DNA of 64,000 bases from assembly GCF_900110415.1 (NCBI RefSeq), contig NZ_FODR01000001.1, positions 868,001 to 932,000 on the forward strand, written 5' to 3'. A program made the translations under genes and the position numbers. Shown here piece after piece: positions 51,415 to 59,983 of this stretch. The notes beneath the pieces were generated by a model. It made no database searches, was not told the origin of the DNA, and saw only the letters and a program-made list of their open reading frames with translations. The DNA is from Mucilaginibacter sp. OK283 (GTDB lineage Bacteria > Bacteroidota > Bacteroidia > Sphingobacteriales > Sphingobacteriaceae). Numbering within the stretch: position 1 is the stretch's first letter; the number at the start of each line of letters is the position of its first letter.

Positions 51415-51448
51415 AAGGTAAAAGGATAAAGGCGAAAGGTAAAAGGTT
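51413..51448. repeat. Heptad array AAAAGGA/GAAAGGT after the desaturase
   Basis: AGAAGGT, AAAAGGA, TAAAGGC, GAAAGGT, AAAAGGT follow in register, beginning at the desaturase stop codon. The complementary units lie at 51544-51610, on the other side of the terminator. Confidence 0.6.
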
Positions 51449-51465
51449 TTTTGCCCATATATAGA

Positions 51466-51510
51466 AGCGAAAAGCGACCTGAATGGATTAGCTTTTCGCT
51501 TTTTTGTTTT
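51466..51510 (+). terminator. Rho-independent terminator after the desaturase
   Basis: AGCGAAAAGC and GCTTTTCGCT form a perfect 10-bp stem with a 15-base loop, followed by TTTTTTGTTTT. It begins 52 bases after the desaturase stop codon. Confidence 0.8.
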
Positions 51511-51543
51511 GAGGCCATTTTAGCCTGACCCCCTAATAACCAC

Positions 51544-51610
51544 CTTTTGCCTTTCGACTTTTACTTTTTTCACCTTTCGCCTTTAACCTTTAGCCTTTCA
51601 CCTTTTTCCC
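51544..51610. repeat. Heptad array CCTTTCG/CCTTTAA upstream of the aminotransferase
   Basis: CCTTTTG, CCTTTCG, ACTTTTA, then CCTTTCG, CCTTTAA, CCTTTAG, CCTTTCA repeat with 7-base spacing. They are the complement of the array at 51413-51448, so the two could pair around the terminator. Confidence 0.6.
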
Positions 51611-51612
51611 CC

Positions 51613-51620
51613 TATATTTG
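51613..51620 (+). promoter_or_regulatory. Candidate -7 element for the aminotransferase
   Basis: TATATTTG matches TAnnTTTG and lies 20 bases before the ATG at 51641. Its -33 region would fall inside the heptad array. Confidence 0.45.
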
Positions 51621-51640
51621 CCACTCATAAAATCCACAAC

Positions 51641-52897
51641 ATGAGTGTTTCTAAATTAGCTCAAAATTTACGCGGCTCGGAGATCATTAAGATTGCGGGC
51701 GAGATAAATGAATTAAAACGCCAGGGGCAAAATATTGCCAACCTAACTATTGGCGATTTCGACTCCAATATTTACCCCATCCCTGCCGATTTAAAAGACG
51801 GTATTGTTGATGCTTATAACCACAACCAAACTAATTATCCGCCGGCTGATGGTATGCTTAACCTGCGCGAAAGTGTATCGGCATTTTTAAACAGCCGCAT
51901 GGGCTTAAATTATAAAGCTAATGAGATATTGATTTCGGGCGGCTCGCGTCCGTTGATCTATTCAACCTTTTTGGCCCTGGTTGATCCGGGCGATAAGGTG
52001 GTTTTTCCGGCACCGTCATGGAACAATAATCACTACAGCGACTTAACCAGTGCAAATGCAGTTATTGTAGAAACCAAACCCGAAAACAACTTTATGCCTA
52101 CGGCTGATGAAATTGCACCGCATTTAAAAGGCGCAACTTTACTGGCACTTTGCTCGCCCCTGAACCCTACAGGCACCATGTTTAATAAAAAAGACCTGGA
52201 AGAGATTTGCGACCTGGTAATTGCCGAAAACAAAAAACGCGCAGCCGGCGAAAAGCCTTTGTACCTGCTTTACGATCAAATATATTCGCAATTAACCTTC
52301 GGCGATTTTAAACATTACGATCCGGTTACTTTACGCCCCGAATTAAGGCCATATACCGTATTTGTTGATGGCGCATCCAAATGTTTTGCCTCGACAGGCG
52401 TACGTGTGGGTTGGGGTTTTGGCCCTGCAAACATTATTGATAACATGAAAGCCATTGTTGGCCACATGGGGGCATGGTCGCCAAAGGCCGAGCAGGTTGC
52501 CATGGCTCATTTTATTACCGATACCGCCGCTGTAGATACCTACCTGGATGATTTGAAAGGAAAAATCCGCGCCAGCTTAACAACCCTGCACGAAGGTTTC
52601 CAGGCACTGAAAGCCGAAGGTTTCCAGGTAGATTCGATAACGCCTATGGGCGCAATATATCTTACCCTTAAAATCGATTACACCGGCAAGACCACGCCAG
52701 ATGGTAAGGTATTAAAGGACTCGGCCGATATTAACTTTTACCTCATCAAAGAAGCTAAAGTGGCCCTGGTGCCATTTTCGGCATTCGGTACCGATGATTC
52801 GGTTAACTGGTTCCGTGCATCAGTAGGTGCAAGCACACTGGAGGATATTGAGCAGCTGATACCGAGGGTGAAAGCGGCTTTGAGTAAGTTGAAGTAA
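51641..52897 (+). CDS. PLP-dependent class I/II aminotransferase
   Basis: The 418-residue protein has the fold-type I features: NQTNYPPADGMLNLRESV, ISGGSRPLIYSTFLALVDPGDKV, LCSPLNPTGTMF and the PLP lysine Lys247 in VDGASKCFASTGVRVGWGF. The aspartate-aminotransferase-like length and C-terminal VPFSAFGTDDSVNWFRASVG suggest an amino acid transaminase; the exact substrate is not known. The gene stands alone, with its own candidate promoter and a hairpin-rich end. Confidence 0.93.
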   Translation: MSVSKLAQNLRGSEIIKIAGEINELKRQGQNIANLTIGDFDSNIYPIPADLKDGIVDAYNHNQTNYPPADGMLNLRESVSAFLNSRMGLNYKANEILISGGSRPLIYSTFLALVDPGDKVVFPAPSWNNNHYSDLTSANAVIVETKPENNFMPTADEIAPHLKGATLLALCSPLNPTGTMFNKKDLEEICDLVIAENKKRAAGEKPLYLLYDQIYSQLTFGDFKHYDPVTLRPELRPYTVFVDGASKCFASTGVRVGWGFGPANIIDNMKAIVGHMGAWSPKAEQVAMAHFITDTAAVDTYLDDLKGKIRASLTTLHEGFQALKAEGFQVDSITPMGAIYLTLKIDYTGKTTPDGKVLKDSADINFYLIKEAKVALVPFSAFGTDDSVNWFRASVGASTLEDIEQLIPRVKAALSKLK

Positions 52898-52899
52898 TT

Positions 52900-53004
52900 G
52901 TCAGAATCAGAATTTACAGGATTTTAGAATTAACAAAATCCTGTAAATTCAATACTGTAATAATTCTGGGCATTCTTTAATTCTGAAAATTCTGATTCAG
53001 ACAT
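52900..53004. repeat. Heptad-periodic inverted array between convergent genes
   Basis: Fifteen 7-base units can be read from GTCAGAA to CAGACAT. Two nested inverted pairs exist: a perfect 13-bp stem TTTACAGGATTTT with AAAATCCTGTAAA, and an outer pair using AGAATCAGAAT-like and ATTCTGATTCAGA-like sequence. It starts 3 bases after the aminotransferase stop and ends 7 bases before the GH43 stop, so it may end transcription from both sides. Confidence 0.8.
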
Positions 53005-53011
53005 CTTCAAA

Positions 53012-54013
53012 TCATTTTATCTCCCTCGCCGCAACTCCTTCGTTGGTAATCTTCACCGGCTGTATCATGCCATCTTTATCAAAGTACATTTTATCAATGC
53101 ACATTACGCGGTGGTTGCCGTCGGTTTCGGTCAATGGTCGGCGGTGGTATACAATATACCATTCATCGGTGCCAGGCACGTTAATAACCGAATGGTGGCC
53201 CGCGCCGGTAGCAATACTGGCATCCTGTTTTAAAATAGTAGCTATCCGCTTAAACGGACCGAATGGGGTATCGCCTACAGCGTAAGCTACCCGGTAATCG
53301 GGGCCTGTCCAACCGCCTTCGCTCCACATAAAGTAGTATTTGCCTTTGCGTTTAAACATTACCGGTCCCTCTACATAGCCCTCGGGGGTTATTTTCCTGT
53401 AGGTAACGCCATCCTCAAAAGGTACCACGCCGGTAAAGTCGTCTTTTAGTTTTACAATATTGCACTGGCCCCAGCCACCGTATATCATATAGTACTGGCC
53501 GTTATCATCCTTAAAAACAAACTGATCTATAGGCTGGGCTTTGTTAATAATCTGGTCTATCAGCGGCTTGCCCAGGTAATCCTTAAACGGGCCTGCCGGG
53601 TTATCGGCTACGGCTACGCCGATGCCGCCTTTTTCGTTATTGTTCTGGATGTCGTTTGCGCCGAAGAAGATATAATATTTACCGCCTTTTTCGGTAACGG
53701 CAGGCGCCCAAAGCGCCCGCCGAACCCATTTTACGCCGGTGGTATCAACAATGTGGGGGTGTTTGGTCCAATGTACCAGGTCGGGAGATGAGAAGGCGTC
53801 CATGAAAACCTGCTCGTTATATTTAGCCGAGTAAGTTGGATATAGCCAATATTGCTTGTTGAAAATTTTAGCCTCCGGATCAGCGTACCAGCCCTCAACA
53901 ACCGGGTTGCCTGATGTTTTTTTATCCTGGGCCAAAGCATACCGAGCCGGCACAGCCATAGCGGCTATTGTCACCGCAGTTAAAAAGATTTTATGATAAA
54001 TACCCGTTTTCAT
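53012..54013 (-). CDS. GH43 family glycosidase beside an AraC regulator
   Basis: The ATG at 54013 gives 333 residues with a signal peptide (MKTGIYHKIFLTAVTIAAMA to ALAQ). A longer frame from 54082 adds 23 residues before it. Catalytic residues are Asp45 (GWYADPEAKIFN) as base, an Asp in the DQFVFKDDNGQYYMIYGG region and a Glu in GYVEGPVMFKRKGKYYFMW. It is exported and is likely an arabinosidase or xylosidase. It lies apart from the main arabinan locus, downstream of an AraC-type gene on the same strand. Confidence 0.91.
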   Translation of the reverse strand: MKTGIYHKIFLTAVTIAAMAVPARYALAQDKKTSGNPVVEGWYADPEAKIFNKQYWLYPTYSAKYNEQVFMDAFSSPDLVHWTKHPHIVDTTGVKWVRRALWAPAVTEKGGKYYIFFGANDIQNNNEKGGIGVAVADNPAGPFKDYLGKPLIDQIINKAQPIDQFVFKDDNGQYYMIYGGWGQCNIVKLKDDFTGVVPFEDGVTYRKITPEGYVEGPVMFKRKGKYYFMWSEGGWTGPDYRVAYAVGDTPFGPFKRIATILKQDASIATGAGHHSVINVPGTDEWYIVYHRRPLTETDGNHRVMCIDKMYFDKDGMIQPVKITNEGVAAREIK

Positions 54014-54112
54014 AATAAAGCTGATGTTTTTGAGATTGCTAATATAACAGCTAAATTGGTTTAGTTGATACGGTTTCTGCAAATCATATCCTCGGCTATA
54101 CCCGTAATAAGT

Positions 54113-55099
54113 TTATCTCAACGCCAATCCATCTTTATATCGCTTGGGTTTTACCTGGAAGTGCCTTTCAAACAAGCGCCCGAAATGGCTCAAATTGGTA
54201 AAGCCCAGCTGGTAGCCGGTTTCGGATACGGATTGCATAGCCAGCAAACGGGCGGCCTCGTTCATCCGGGCCGACTGGTAATAGTTATAAATACTATCGC
54301 CAAAAATCTGCCGGAAAAGCTGTTTCATTTTGGTAAGGCCGATACCTATCTTGCCCGATAACTCGGGAAGCTGCGGGGTTAAGCTAAGGTCGGATAAAAT
54401 GGCGGCCCGCAGTTTGTATATCTTTTCGGCATCGGCCTGGTCTACCGTGATAGAAGCGGTTTCGGCACGGTGCATCAGCTTGCTGAACAGCAGGTATATG
54501 AGTTCTTCGGCCTTGTTTTTGTAAAGCAGTGTGGCCAGGGTGGTAGTTTCGTCAATTCGGCTTAATTGTTTTAGCGCGCGTTCCATCTCTAAAGTCATTA
54601 CCTCATGCAGCACAAACGATGGGCTTTCCTGCAACAGCGATGCTATGGGGCAGCTGGCCTCCTGCAAATCCAAAGTATTGATGAGTGTTTGGCGGGATGC
54701 ACCAATGACCAGGAAATTAACATGCTGATTGGCCGGAACAATTAATTCCGAAAAAAAGTTGCCGGTACCCAGTTCAACCTCGCAGCCGTTGCTGCCTGTA
54801 AATAAAGGCCCGTGCGGTAGGTCGGCCTCCTCCACCGGGATGCGCCTGCAATCAAACTTTAAGGTGAGCATGGTTGATGATGAAGCTGCCAGGCGGCGCA
54901 AAACAAGATCATCCTTAAGCCAATACCGATGGATGCACAGCGACAGGCCGTTATTCAGGAATACTTCCTGTATAAAACCCTCGCCAATTGATTCGGGCAG
55001 CGTTACCCGGTTATGGGTTATTTGGGCACCAAAACGCCCGGCAAAAGCCAGGCCAAAATGAAAACCTTTGCCTACTTCAAATTCAAATTCTATCGGCAT
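54113..55099 (-). CDS. AraC-family transcriptional regulator
   Basis: The 328-residue protein has a C-terminal AraC/XylS double helix-turn-helix (about 228-325): IGLTKMKQLFRQIFGDSIYNYYQ, then MNEAARLLAMQSVSETGYQLG and FTNLSHFGRLFERHFQVKPKRYK. The N-terminal 200 residues are a ligand or dimerisation domain of a kind common in Bacteroidota. The GH43 gene starts 99 bases downstream on the same strand, so it is the obvious target. The signal molecule is unknown. Confidence 0.93.
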   Translation of the reverse strand: MPIEFEFEVGKGFHFGLAFAGRFGAQITHNRVTLPESIGEGFIQEVFLNNGLSLCIHRYWLKDDLVLRRLAASSSTMLTLKFDCRRIPVEEADLPHGPLFTGSNGCEVELGTGNFFSELIVPANQHVNFLVIGASRQTLINTLDLQEASCPIASLLQESPSFVLHEVMTLEMERALKQLSRIDETTTLATLLYKNKAEELIYLLFSKLMHRAETASITVDQADAEKIYKLRAAILSDLSLTPQLPELSGKIGIGLTKMKQLFRQIFGDSIYNYYQSARMNEAARLLAMQSVSETGYQLGFTNLSHFGRLFERHFQVKPKRYKDGLALR

Positions 55100-55148
55100 A
55101 AAATATATTTAAACGGTTGTTATTGAATAGCTTATTGCCTGATTTTCT

Positions 55149-55232
55149 GTCATTCTGAGGTACCAAGAATCTGTTAGCCGTACATGACCAATAGAAAAGT
55201 TCGCGGATAGATTCTTCGATCGTACCCATGAC
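55149..55232. repeat. Dispersed palindrome, CATCCTGAGG family, copy 5
   Basis: Left arm GTCATTCTGAGGTACCAAGA and right arm TTCTTCGATCGTACCCATGAC. The centre has CATGACCAATAGAAAAGTTC. The right arm is diverged. It precedes the interrupted copy at 55234. Confidence 0.65.
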
Positions 55233-55233
55233 A

Positions 55234-55460
55234 TATCCAATTTTCCTGTCATCCTGAGTAACCTTTATTTGCGCACAAATGATCGCATTGCAAATGACCC
55301 TTTTTTCACAATTGATAATCAGATATTTGCAAATGTGTCAATGGCAGGCACGAAGGATCTATCAGCTGTGCATGACCGATAGAAAAGCTCGCCAATAGAT
55401 CCTTCGTGCCTCAGGACGACAGTCTTTTATTTTTGAATGTGATTTCCTCCTTCAGAACTT
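55234..55460. repeat. Dispersed palindrome, CATCCTGAGG family, copy 6, interrupted
   Basis: The flanks and arms match the copy at 27281: CCAATTTTCCTGTCATCCTG at the left and, at the right, ATCCTTCGTGCCTCAGGACG and CTTTTATTTTTGAATGT. After CCTGAG (55258) about 89 bases are inserted, after which the element resumes at GCACGAAGGATCTATCAGC (55348). The insert has TTTGCGCACAAATGATCGCA near one end and ATTTGCAAATGTGTC at the other. Confidence 0.75.
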
Positions 55461-55486
55461 TACAACTCAGCATCACAAAATGAGGC

Positions 55487-55990
55487 CTATTTATCCAGAT
55501 AATCCGGCGGAAACATCTTTTGTCCGTATTTTTCGGCCAATGCACCCATTTTGCTTTTTAGCTCGTTGGTCATTGGCGGCAAAGGTAAAAATGTACCAAA
55601 AGGTGCGGGTTCGCCCGCTTCCGTAAAAAAATCTTCCATACCGGCGGGCATTACCGTGCAAAGCAAATGAGCCATTTGGTTGGATTTATTGCGGAAACAA
55701 TGAACAATACCCCCGTAAGGTATATTCACAAACGAACCTTTTCCCGCAATATAATTGCCCGCTTCAGATTTTACCTCAACCTCGCCTTCAACAACGTAAA
55801 AACTTTCCTGTACATCGGGGTGGGCGTGCGGTATAGGGCCGCCCCCCGGTGGTACCAGCATATCTATCAACGCGTATTCACCATCGGTTTGCCTGCCCGA
55901 TATCACTACCCGGTACGAGTTGCCTGCCATGGCAATCCCTTGCCCTTCTTCCGGGCCAACAAACGTTACTGTTTTTTGTGTGTTTTCCAT
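55487..55990 (-). CDS. Cupin-domain protein
   Basis: The 167-residue protein has a single cupin barrel: motif 1 in PHAHPDVQESFYVVEGEVEV (His/His/Glu metal ligands) and motif 2 in NIPYGGIVHCFRNKSNQMAH. The ATG at 55990 is chosen; one two codons earlier (55996) is also possible. Such proteins are small metal-binding enzymes or sensors; no substrate is known. It lies downstream of the Old Yellow Enzyme gene on the same strand (47-base gap), so co-transcription is likely. Confidence 0.88.
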   Translation of the reverse strand: MENTQKTVTFVGPEEGQGIAMAGNSYRVVISGRQTDGEYALIDMLVPPGGGPIPHAHPDVQESFYVVEGEVEVKSEAGNYIAGKGSFVNIPYGGIVHCFRNKSNQMAHLLCTVMPAGMEDFFTEAGEPAPFGTFLPLPPMTNELKSKMGALAEKYGQKMFPPDYLDK

Positions 55991-56037
55991 CGTCAACTAA
56001 AAATAGATAAATGTAAGATAAGTATTGCCCGCCAACA

Positions 56038-57111
56038 TCAGGCCACAGCCATTACCGGGTAATCGGTATAGCCATGAGCATCCGGAGTATATAAAGTTGT
56101 AAAATCAACCTCATTCAAAGGGGCGTTTTGCTCCATACGGGTCACCAAATCGGGGTTAGCCAAAAACGGGCGGCCAAATGCAAGTACATCGGCAAAGCCT
56201 TTGGCTAAGGTATCGGCCGCTGTGGCGGGTGTATTGCCGTTACAAAGTATAATGGTTTCTGTAAACGCGGTACGGATAGCATCAAATGTTTTCTGTGGGA
56301 TTTTTGGCGAAAAACCGATATGAATATAAGTGATACCTATTTTGTTTAACTCCTGCGCCAGGTAGACATAGGTATTGTGTACTTCATCGGCATCATACTC
56401 CTGCAAATCGCCAAGGGTTGAGAAGGGGGAAAAACGGATACCTACTTTTTCTTTACCAATAGCATCGGCAATTTGCTGCACCACTTCCAGCGCAAACGAA
56501 GCGCGGGCTTTATAGTCGCCTCCATATTGGTCGGTACGGTTATTTATGTTGGGGTTTAAAAACTGTTCAACCAGGTAGCCGTTGGCGCCGTGTACTTCAA
56601 CGCCGTCAAAGCCTGCTTCTACGGCATTTTTAGCGGCCTGTACATATTCTGCAATGGTTGCTTTAACAGCTTCGGTAGTAAGGGCTACAGGAATTGGGTA
56701 ATCCTGCATTCCCATGCTATCGGTATGCATCTGGCCTGCCGCTTTTATTGCAGATACGCCTACTACGGTAGCCCCCGCTGGCAAATTGGCCTGGTGGGCT
56801 ATGCGGCCTGTATGCATTAGTTGTACAAATATTTTACTGTTACCTGCATGTACCGCGCCGGTAACTTTTTTCCAGCCCTCAACCTGTTCACCACTAAAGA
56901 TGCCGGGGATACGTGCGTAACCCAAACCATTGGGCGATGGCGATATGCCCTCGGTAACAATAAGGCCCGCGCCGCTGCGCTGGTGGTAGTATTCGGCCAT
57001 TAAATCATTAGGGATATTGCCAATGGCCCGGCTACGCGTCATGGGAGCCATTACCAGGTGGTTTTTTAACTGAAGTGTTTTTTGGGTGTATGGAGCTAAT
57101 ATAGTGTTCAT
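56038..57111 (-). CDS. Old Yellow Enzyme family NADH:flavin oxidoreductase (alkene reductase)
   Basis: The ATG at 57111 (MNTILAPYTQKTLQLKNHLV) gives 357 residues; the frame could be extended by 15 residues to 57156. FMN-barrel features are MAPMTRSRA, QLMHTGRIAHQANLPAG, VEVHGANGYLVEQFLNPNIN and the C-terminal ADVLAFGRPFLANPDLV. The family reduces activated C=C bonds with FMN and NAD(P)H. The cupin gene follows. A stress or detoxification role is inferred. Confidence 0.94.
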   Translation of the reverse strand: MNTILAPYTQKTLQLKNHLVMAPMTRSRAIGNIPNDLMAEYYHQRSGAGLIVTEGISPSPNGLGYARIPGIFSGEQVEGWKKVTGAVHAGNSKIFVQLMHTGRIAHQANLPAGATVVGVSAIKAAGQMHTDSMGMQDYPIPVALTTEAVKATIAEYVQAAKNAVEAGFDGVEVHGANGYLVEQFLNPNINNRTDQYGGDYKARASFALEVVQQIADAIGKEKVGIRFSPFSTLGDLQEYDADEVHNTYVYLAQELNKIGITYIHIGFSPKIPQKTFDAIRTAFTETIILCNGNTPATAADTLAKGFADVLAFGRPFLANPDLVTRMEQNAPLNEVDFTTLYTPDAHGYTDYPVMAVA

Positions 57112-57221
57112 GTTTTTTTTGTTTTGATATTGTATATCAAATGTCGGTACAGTCATGAACTTAAAATAGCTATAAAGGTTTTAAAAATAGTCTGATCGGA
57201 CGGAATAAGACAGGCGGCTTT

Positions 57222-57941
57222 TTATCTTTTAAAATACTTCCCTTTTAAAATCCTGTCCATTACTTCGTCATAAAAACGCTGGCCTATGGTTACCCTGGCG
57301 CTGCCCAGGTTAAGCATATTGCCTTCAATGGTGTTAATCATTTTAAGGTTAACAATATGGCTTTTGTGTACCTGTAAAAACCTTTCGGCAGGGAGTTTTT
57401 CCTGGATACTCTTGATAGTTAAATAAACCACCAGTTTTTTGGGGATGGTATACAGCACTACGTAATTGGCCATAGCCTCCACATAAATCAGATCGTCATA
57501 CAACACACGCTCAATTTTGCCATCGCATTTAACATAAAAATGGTCGGGCTCCGTTTTAACCGGGGTAAGTTGTTTTTGCCTTAATGATTTTAACTCCAGG
57601 GCTTTTTGTGATGCTTTTAAAAATCGATCTAACGAAAATGGTTTTACCAGGTAATCAACCACTGCCAGCTCAAAGCCATCCAGCGCATATTGCCCGTATG
57701 CCGTAGTCATGATTACCATGGGGAGGTTGTTGGCCGAGCGAAGAAACTGAAGCCCGTTCATTTTTGGCATATTAATATCCAGGAACACCAGGTCAACATC
57801 CAGCTCATTTATCATCGCCGTTGCCTTCAACGGGTTTTCGGCCGCGCCAACCAACACCAGGAAATCAATCTCTTCAATATACTCCTGCAGCAGTTTGCGT
57901 GCAATGGGTTCATCATCTATAATAAGGCAGTTAAGCGTCAT
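57222..57941 (-). CDS. LytTR-type response regulator
   Basis: The 239-residue protein has a receiver domain (1-120; Asp9/Asp10 pocket, phospho-acceptor Asp55 in LVFLDINMPKM, Lys in VKPFSLD) and a LytTR DNA-binding domain (about 140-238; IYVEAMANYVVLYT, RFLQVHKSHIVNL). It overlaps the sensor gene by 4 bases, so the pair is co-translated. The target genes are not visible, but the cytochrome, YceI and phosphoesterase genes upstream are candidates. Confidence 0.95.
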   Translation of the reverse strand: MTLNCLIIDDEPIARKLLQEYIEEIDFLVLVGAAENPLKATAMINELDVDLVFLDINMPKMNGLQFLRSANNLPMVIMTTAYGQYALDGFELAVVDYLVKPFSLDRFLKASQKALELKSLRQKQLTPVKTEPDHFYVKCDGKIERVLYDDLIYVEAMANYVVLYTIPKKLVVYLTIKSIQEKLPAERFLQVHKSHIVNLKMINTIEGNMLNLGSARVTIGQRFYDEVMDRILKGKYFKR

Positions 57942-59002
57942 ACATTAAACAGGGTTAAGGTTACCTCATAATCAGTATCGGTATTAACAATTTGGAGATG
58001 GTGCCTGCCGGGATATAAAATTTCAAGCCGGCGCTTTGTATTGGCAATCCCCAGGCCTGATGACTTTTCGGTTTGATTCACAAAGGTATCTCTAGTGTTA
58101 AACACATGGAATACCAGGTTGCTATTTTGGTATTGCAGGCCAATGCTGACCTGATTTTGCCTATCCTCATTAAACCCAACATATTTAAAAGCATTTTCTA
58201 TAAAAGTAATGAACAGCAGCGGCGCTACGTTAATTTGCCCGTTTATACCATCGGCACAAAAAGAAACGACTATACGCTCATCAATGCGGCCCCTTTGTAT
58301 GGCTATGTAATTGCGTATGTAGTTAATTTCGCTGTCAAGGGCTATTTGTTCAACATTGCATTCATACAGCTGGTAACGCAACATTTCTGAAAATACCAGC
58401 AGCATTTCGCGGGCATCTTTGTTTGATTTATCAATGTGCCCGTAAATAGAGTTGATGGAGTTGAACAGGAAATGCGGGTTAAACTGCGCCCGTAAAAAAT
58501 TAAGTTCGTTGGTGGCCTTTTCTTTTTCAATCTGTTCGATATACAATTGCGACCGTATTTTTTCGATAACCAGGTGCGCCGCCAGGATGCAGGCCACCCA
58601 AAAGAAAATATTGACAAACGAATCTAAAAAAATGCCGGGAAAACTAAACCTGGTGTTTTTTACCTTGAAAACGTAGGTAATAACAGCTATTGATACCGGT
58701 ACCCTCATGAGCGCCGTAACAACAATCCCCCCTAAAAAACACAGGCCGAATTTTACATACCGTTTTTTATTAAGCAATTGCGGAATGGTATACAGCGCGT
58801 TGAAATAGTAATTTGCCGATATAAACAACAGGTAGCAAAACTGGATGGTAATAGCATGTGTAAATACCAGCGTACCGTTCCTGAAGATAAATACCCAGGA
58901 CAGGTACGCCAGTACCCAAAATGTAAGGTGATATATTGTTTTGCTGGTTTTCAAGGTATACGCCCGGATTTGTTTATTAAAGTACGTTAATATGATGTAC
59001 AA
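57938..59002 (-). CDS. LytS-type sensor histidine kinase
   Basis: The 354-residue protein has four hydrophobic segments (about 25-42, 50-70, 85-112 and 128-148), a His_kinase domain with His177 in FLRAQFNPHFLFNSINSI, and an ATPase-like end (LLFITFIENAFKYVGF, SSGLGIANTKRRLEILYPG). It phosphorylates the response regulator encoded next. The start is the ATG at 59002, 14 bases after the cytochrome gene, so all genes from 61003 down may form one transcript. Confidence 0.94.
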   Translation of the reverse strand: MYIILTYFNKQIRAYTLKTSKTIYHLTFWVLAYLSWVFIFRNGTLVFTHAITIQFCYLLFISANYYFNALYTIPQLLNKKRYVKFGLCFLGGIVVTALMRVPVSIAVITYVFKVKNTRFSFPGIFLDSFVNIFFWVACILAAHLVIEKIRSQLYIEQIEKEKATNELNFLRAQFNPHFLFNSINSIYGHIDKSNKDAREMLLVFSEMLRYQLYECNVEQIALDSEINYIRNYIAIQRGRIDERIVVSFCADGINGQINVAPLLFITFIENAFKYVGFNEDRQNQVSIGLQYQNSNLVFHVFNTRDTFVNQTEKSSGLGIANTKRRLEILYPGRHHLQIVNTDTDYEVTLTLFNV

Positions 59003-59016
59003 AAAAAATCGATTGG

Positions 59017-59430
59017 TTATTTAGGTTCCGCACCATCGGGAAAGGCCTGCCCTTTATGACAGGTGGTGCAAGATACAATCAGCGTAGCATTGCCAATTTC
59101 AGGATGCTTTACTTTTAAATATTTTTTGTTGATACCAAGGGTCATGCGCATCATGGTGCGCGTAATCTGTTTTTCGGGCTTTGCATCGCTGGCAAAATCA
59201 AGCCCGTGGCCATCTTTATTACCGGCGTGGCAAAAACCACAACTTACCCCAAGGCCGTCGTCAAAATCGTCGGCCATAATGCCCTGCAGTTCTTTGGAAC
59301 TTATGTTTTTTGGCAGCACTTTTAAATTGGTGTATTGGGGTGTATCCGGGATTTTATCAGTTGCGGCCACAGTAACACTTACTATAGCGGCCAATGCAAT
59401 AACGGCTATAAACTTCCGGTTTATTTTCAT
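59017..59430 (-). CDS. Di-heme c-type cytochrome, exported
   Basis: The 137-residue protein has a signal peptide (MKINRKFIAVIALAAIVSVT) and two heme-attachment motifs, CGFCH and CTTCH, with a methionine-rich helix (TRTMMRMTLGINKKYL) between them. This resembles the photosynthetic-reaction-centre cytochrome family found in many non-phototrophs. It is periplasmic and probably carries electrons. It lies 20 bases after the YceI gene and 14 before the sensor kinase. Confidence 0.9.
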   Translation of the reverse strand: MKINRKFIAVIALAAIVSVTVAATDKIPDTPQYTNLKVLPKNISSKELQGIMADDFDDGLGVSCGFCHAGNKDGHGLDFASDAKPEKQITRTMMRMTLGINKKYLKVKHPEIGNATLIVSCTTCHKGQAFPDGAEPK

Positions 59431-59450
59431 TTGAATTTGGTATAAAACTG

Positions 59451-59981
59451 TTACCCTTTTTTTGCAAACACATCCAGGTTAACATCCAGTTCGTCGGCAA
59501 TGGTGCTTGTGCCGCCAATGCCAAAATCCTTGCGCTTTATTTTGAATGAGCCTTTAAATTGGTAGCCACCTGCGTAGGGTGCTGTTGTAAAAGAGAACGC
59601 TATTGCCTGGGTTTTACCTTTAATAGTTAGTTTGCCGGTTAGCAGATAGGTGCCTCTTTTGCCGGTTACTTTTGTTGATAGCAGCCTTATTTTAGGATTA
59701 TTTTTAACATCGAAGTAGCTATCGCCCCTTAAATGCTCATCGCGCAGGTTGTTATCTGTGTTAACCGTTGCCGCATCAACCGTAACATCAAAATTCGCTG
59801 CATCCGCATTGTCAGGATCAAAATTTATAACCCCATCCAGGCCGCCGAAAGATCCGTCGACATCAAAGCCCAGGTTTTTAATGGTAAATTTTAATGACGA
59901 TCCCTGGTTTACTGGTTTGTATTGCGCGTACGTGATGTTTACCCCGCAAAGTATCAGCAACAATAAAATTATCTTTTTCAT
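59451..59981 (-). CDS. YceI-family periplasmic lipid-binding-like protein
   Basis: The 176-residue protein starts with a signal peptide (MKKIILLLLILCGVNITYAQ). The YceI lipocalin-like barrel is recognised by VNQGSSLKFTIKNLGFDVDG, DEHLRGDSYFDVKNNPKI and LTGKLTIKGKTQAIAF. Family members bind isoprenoid lipids. The gene starts 2 bases after the phosphoesterase gene, so co-translation is likely. Frequent pairing of YceI with cytochromes suggests a redox-lipid role here. Confidence 0.93.
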   Translation of the reverse strand: MKKIILLLLILCGVNITYAQYKPVNQGSSLKFTIKNLGFDVDGSFGGLDGVINFDPDNADAANFDVTVDAATVNTDNNLRDEHLRGDSYFDVKNNPKIRLLSTKVTGKRGTYLLTGKLTIKGKTQAIAFSFTTAPYAGGYQFKGSFKIKRKDFGIGGTSTIADELDVNLDVFAKKG

Positions 59982-59983
59982 GC

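Larger units (their letters stand above)
55100..55486. other. 387-bp gap holding two palindromic repeats
   Basis: The gap upstream of the AraC gene contains two copies of the CATCCTGAGG palindrome family, the second carrying an apparent 89-bp insertion. No gene or RNA was recognised. The AraC promoter should lie near 55100-55148. Confidence 0.7.
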
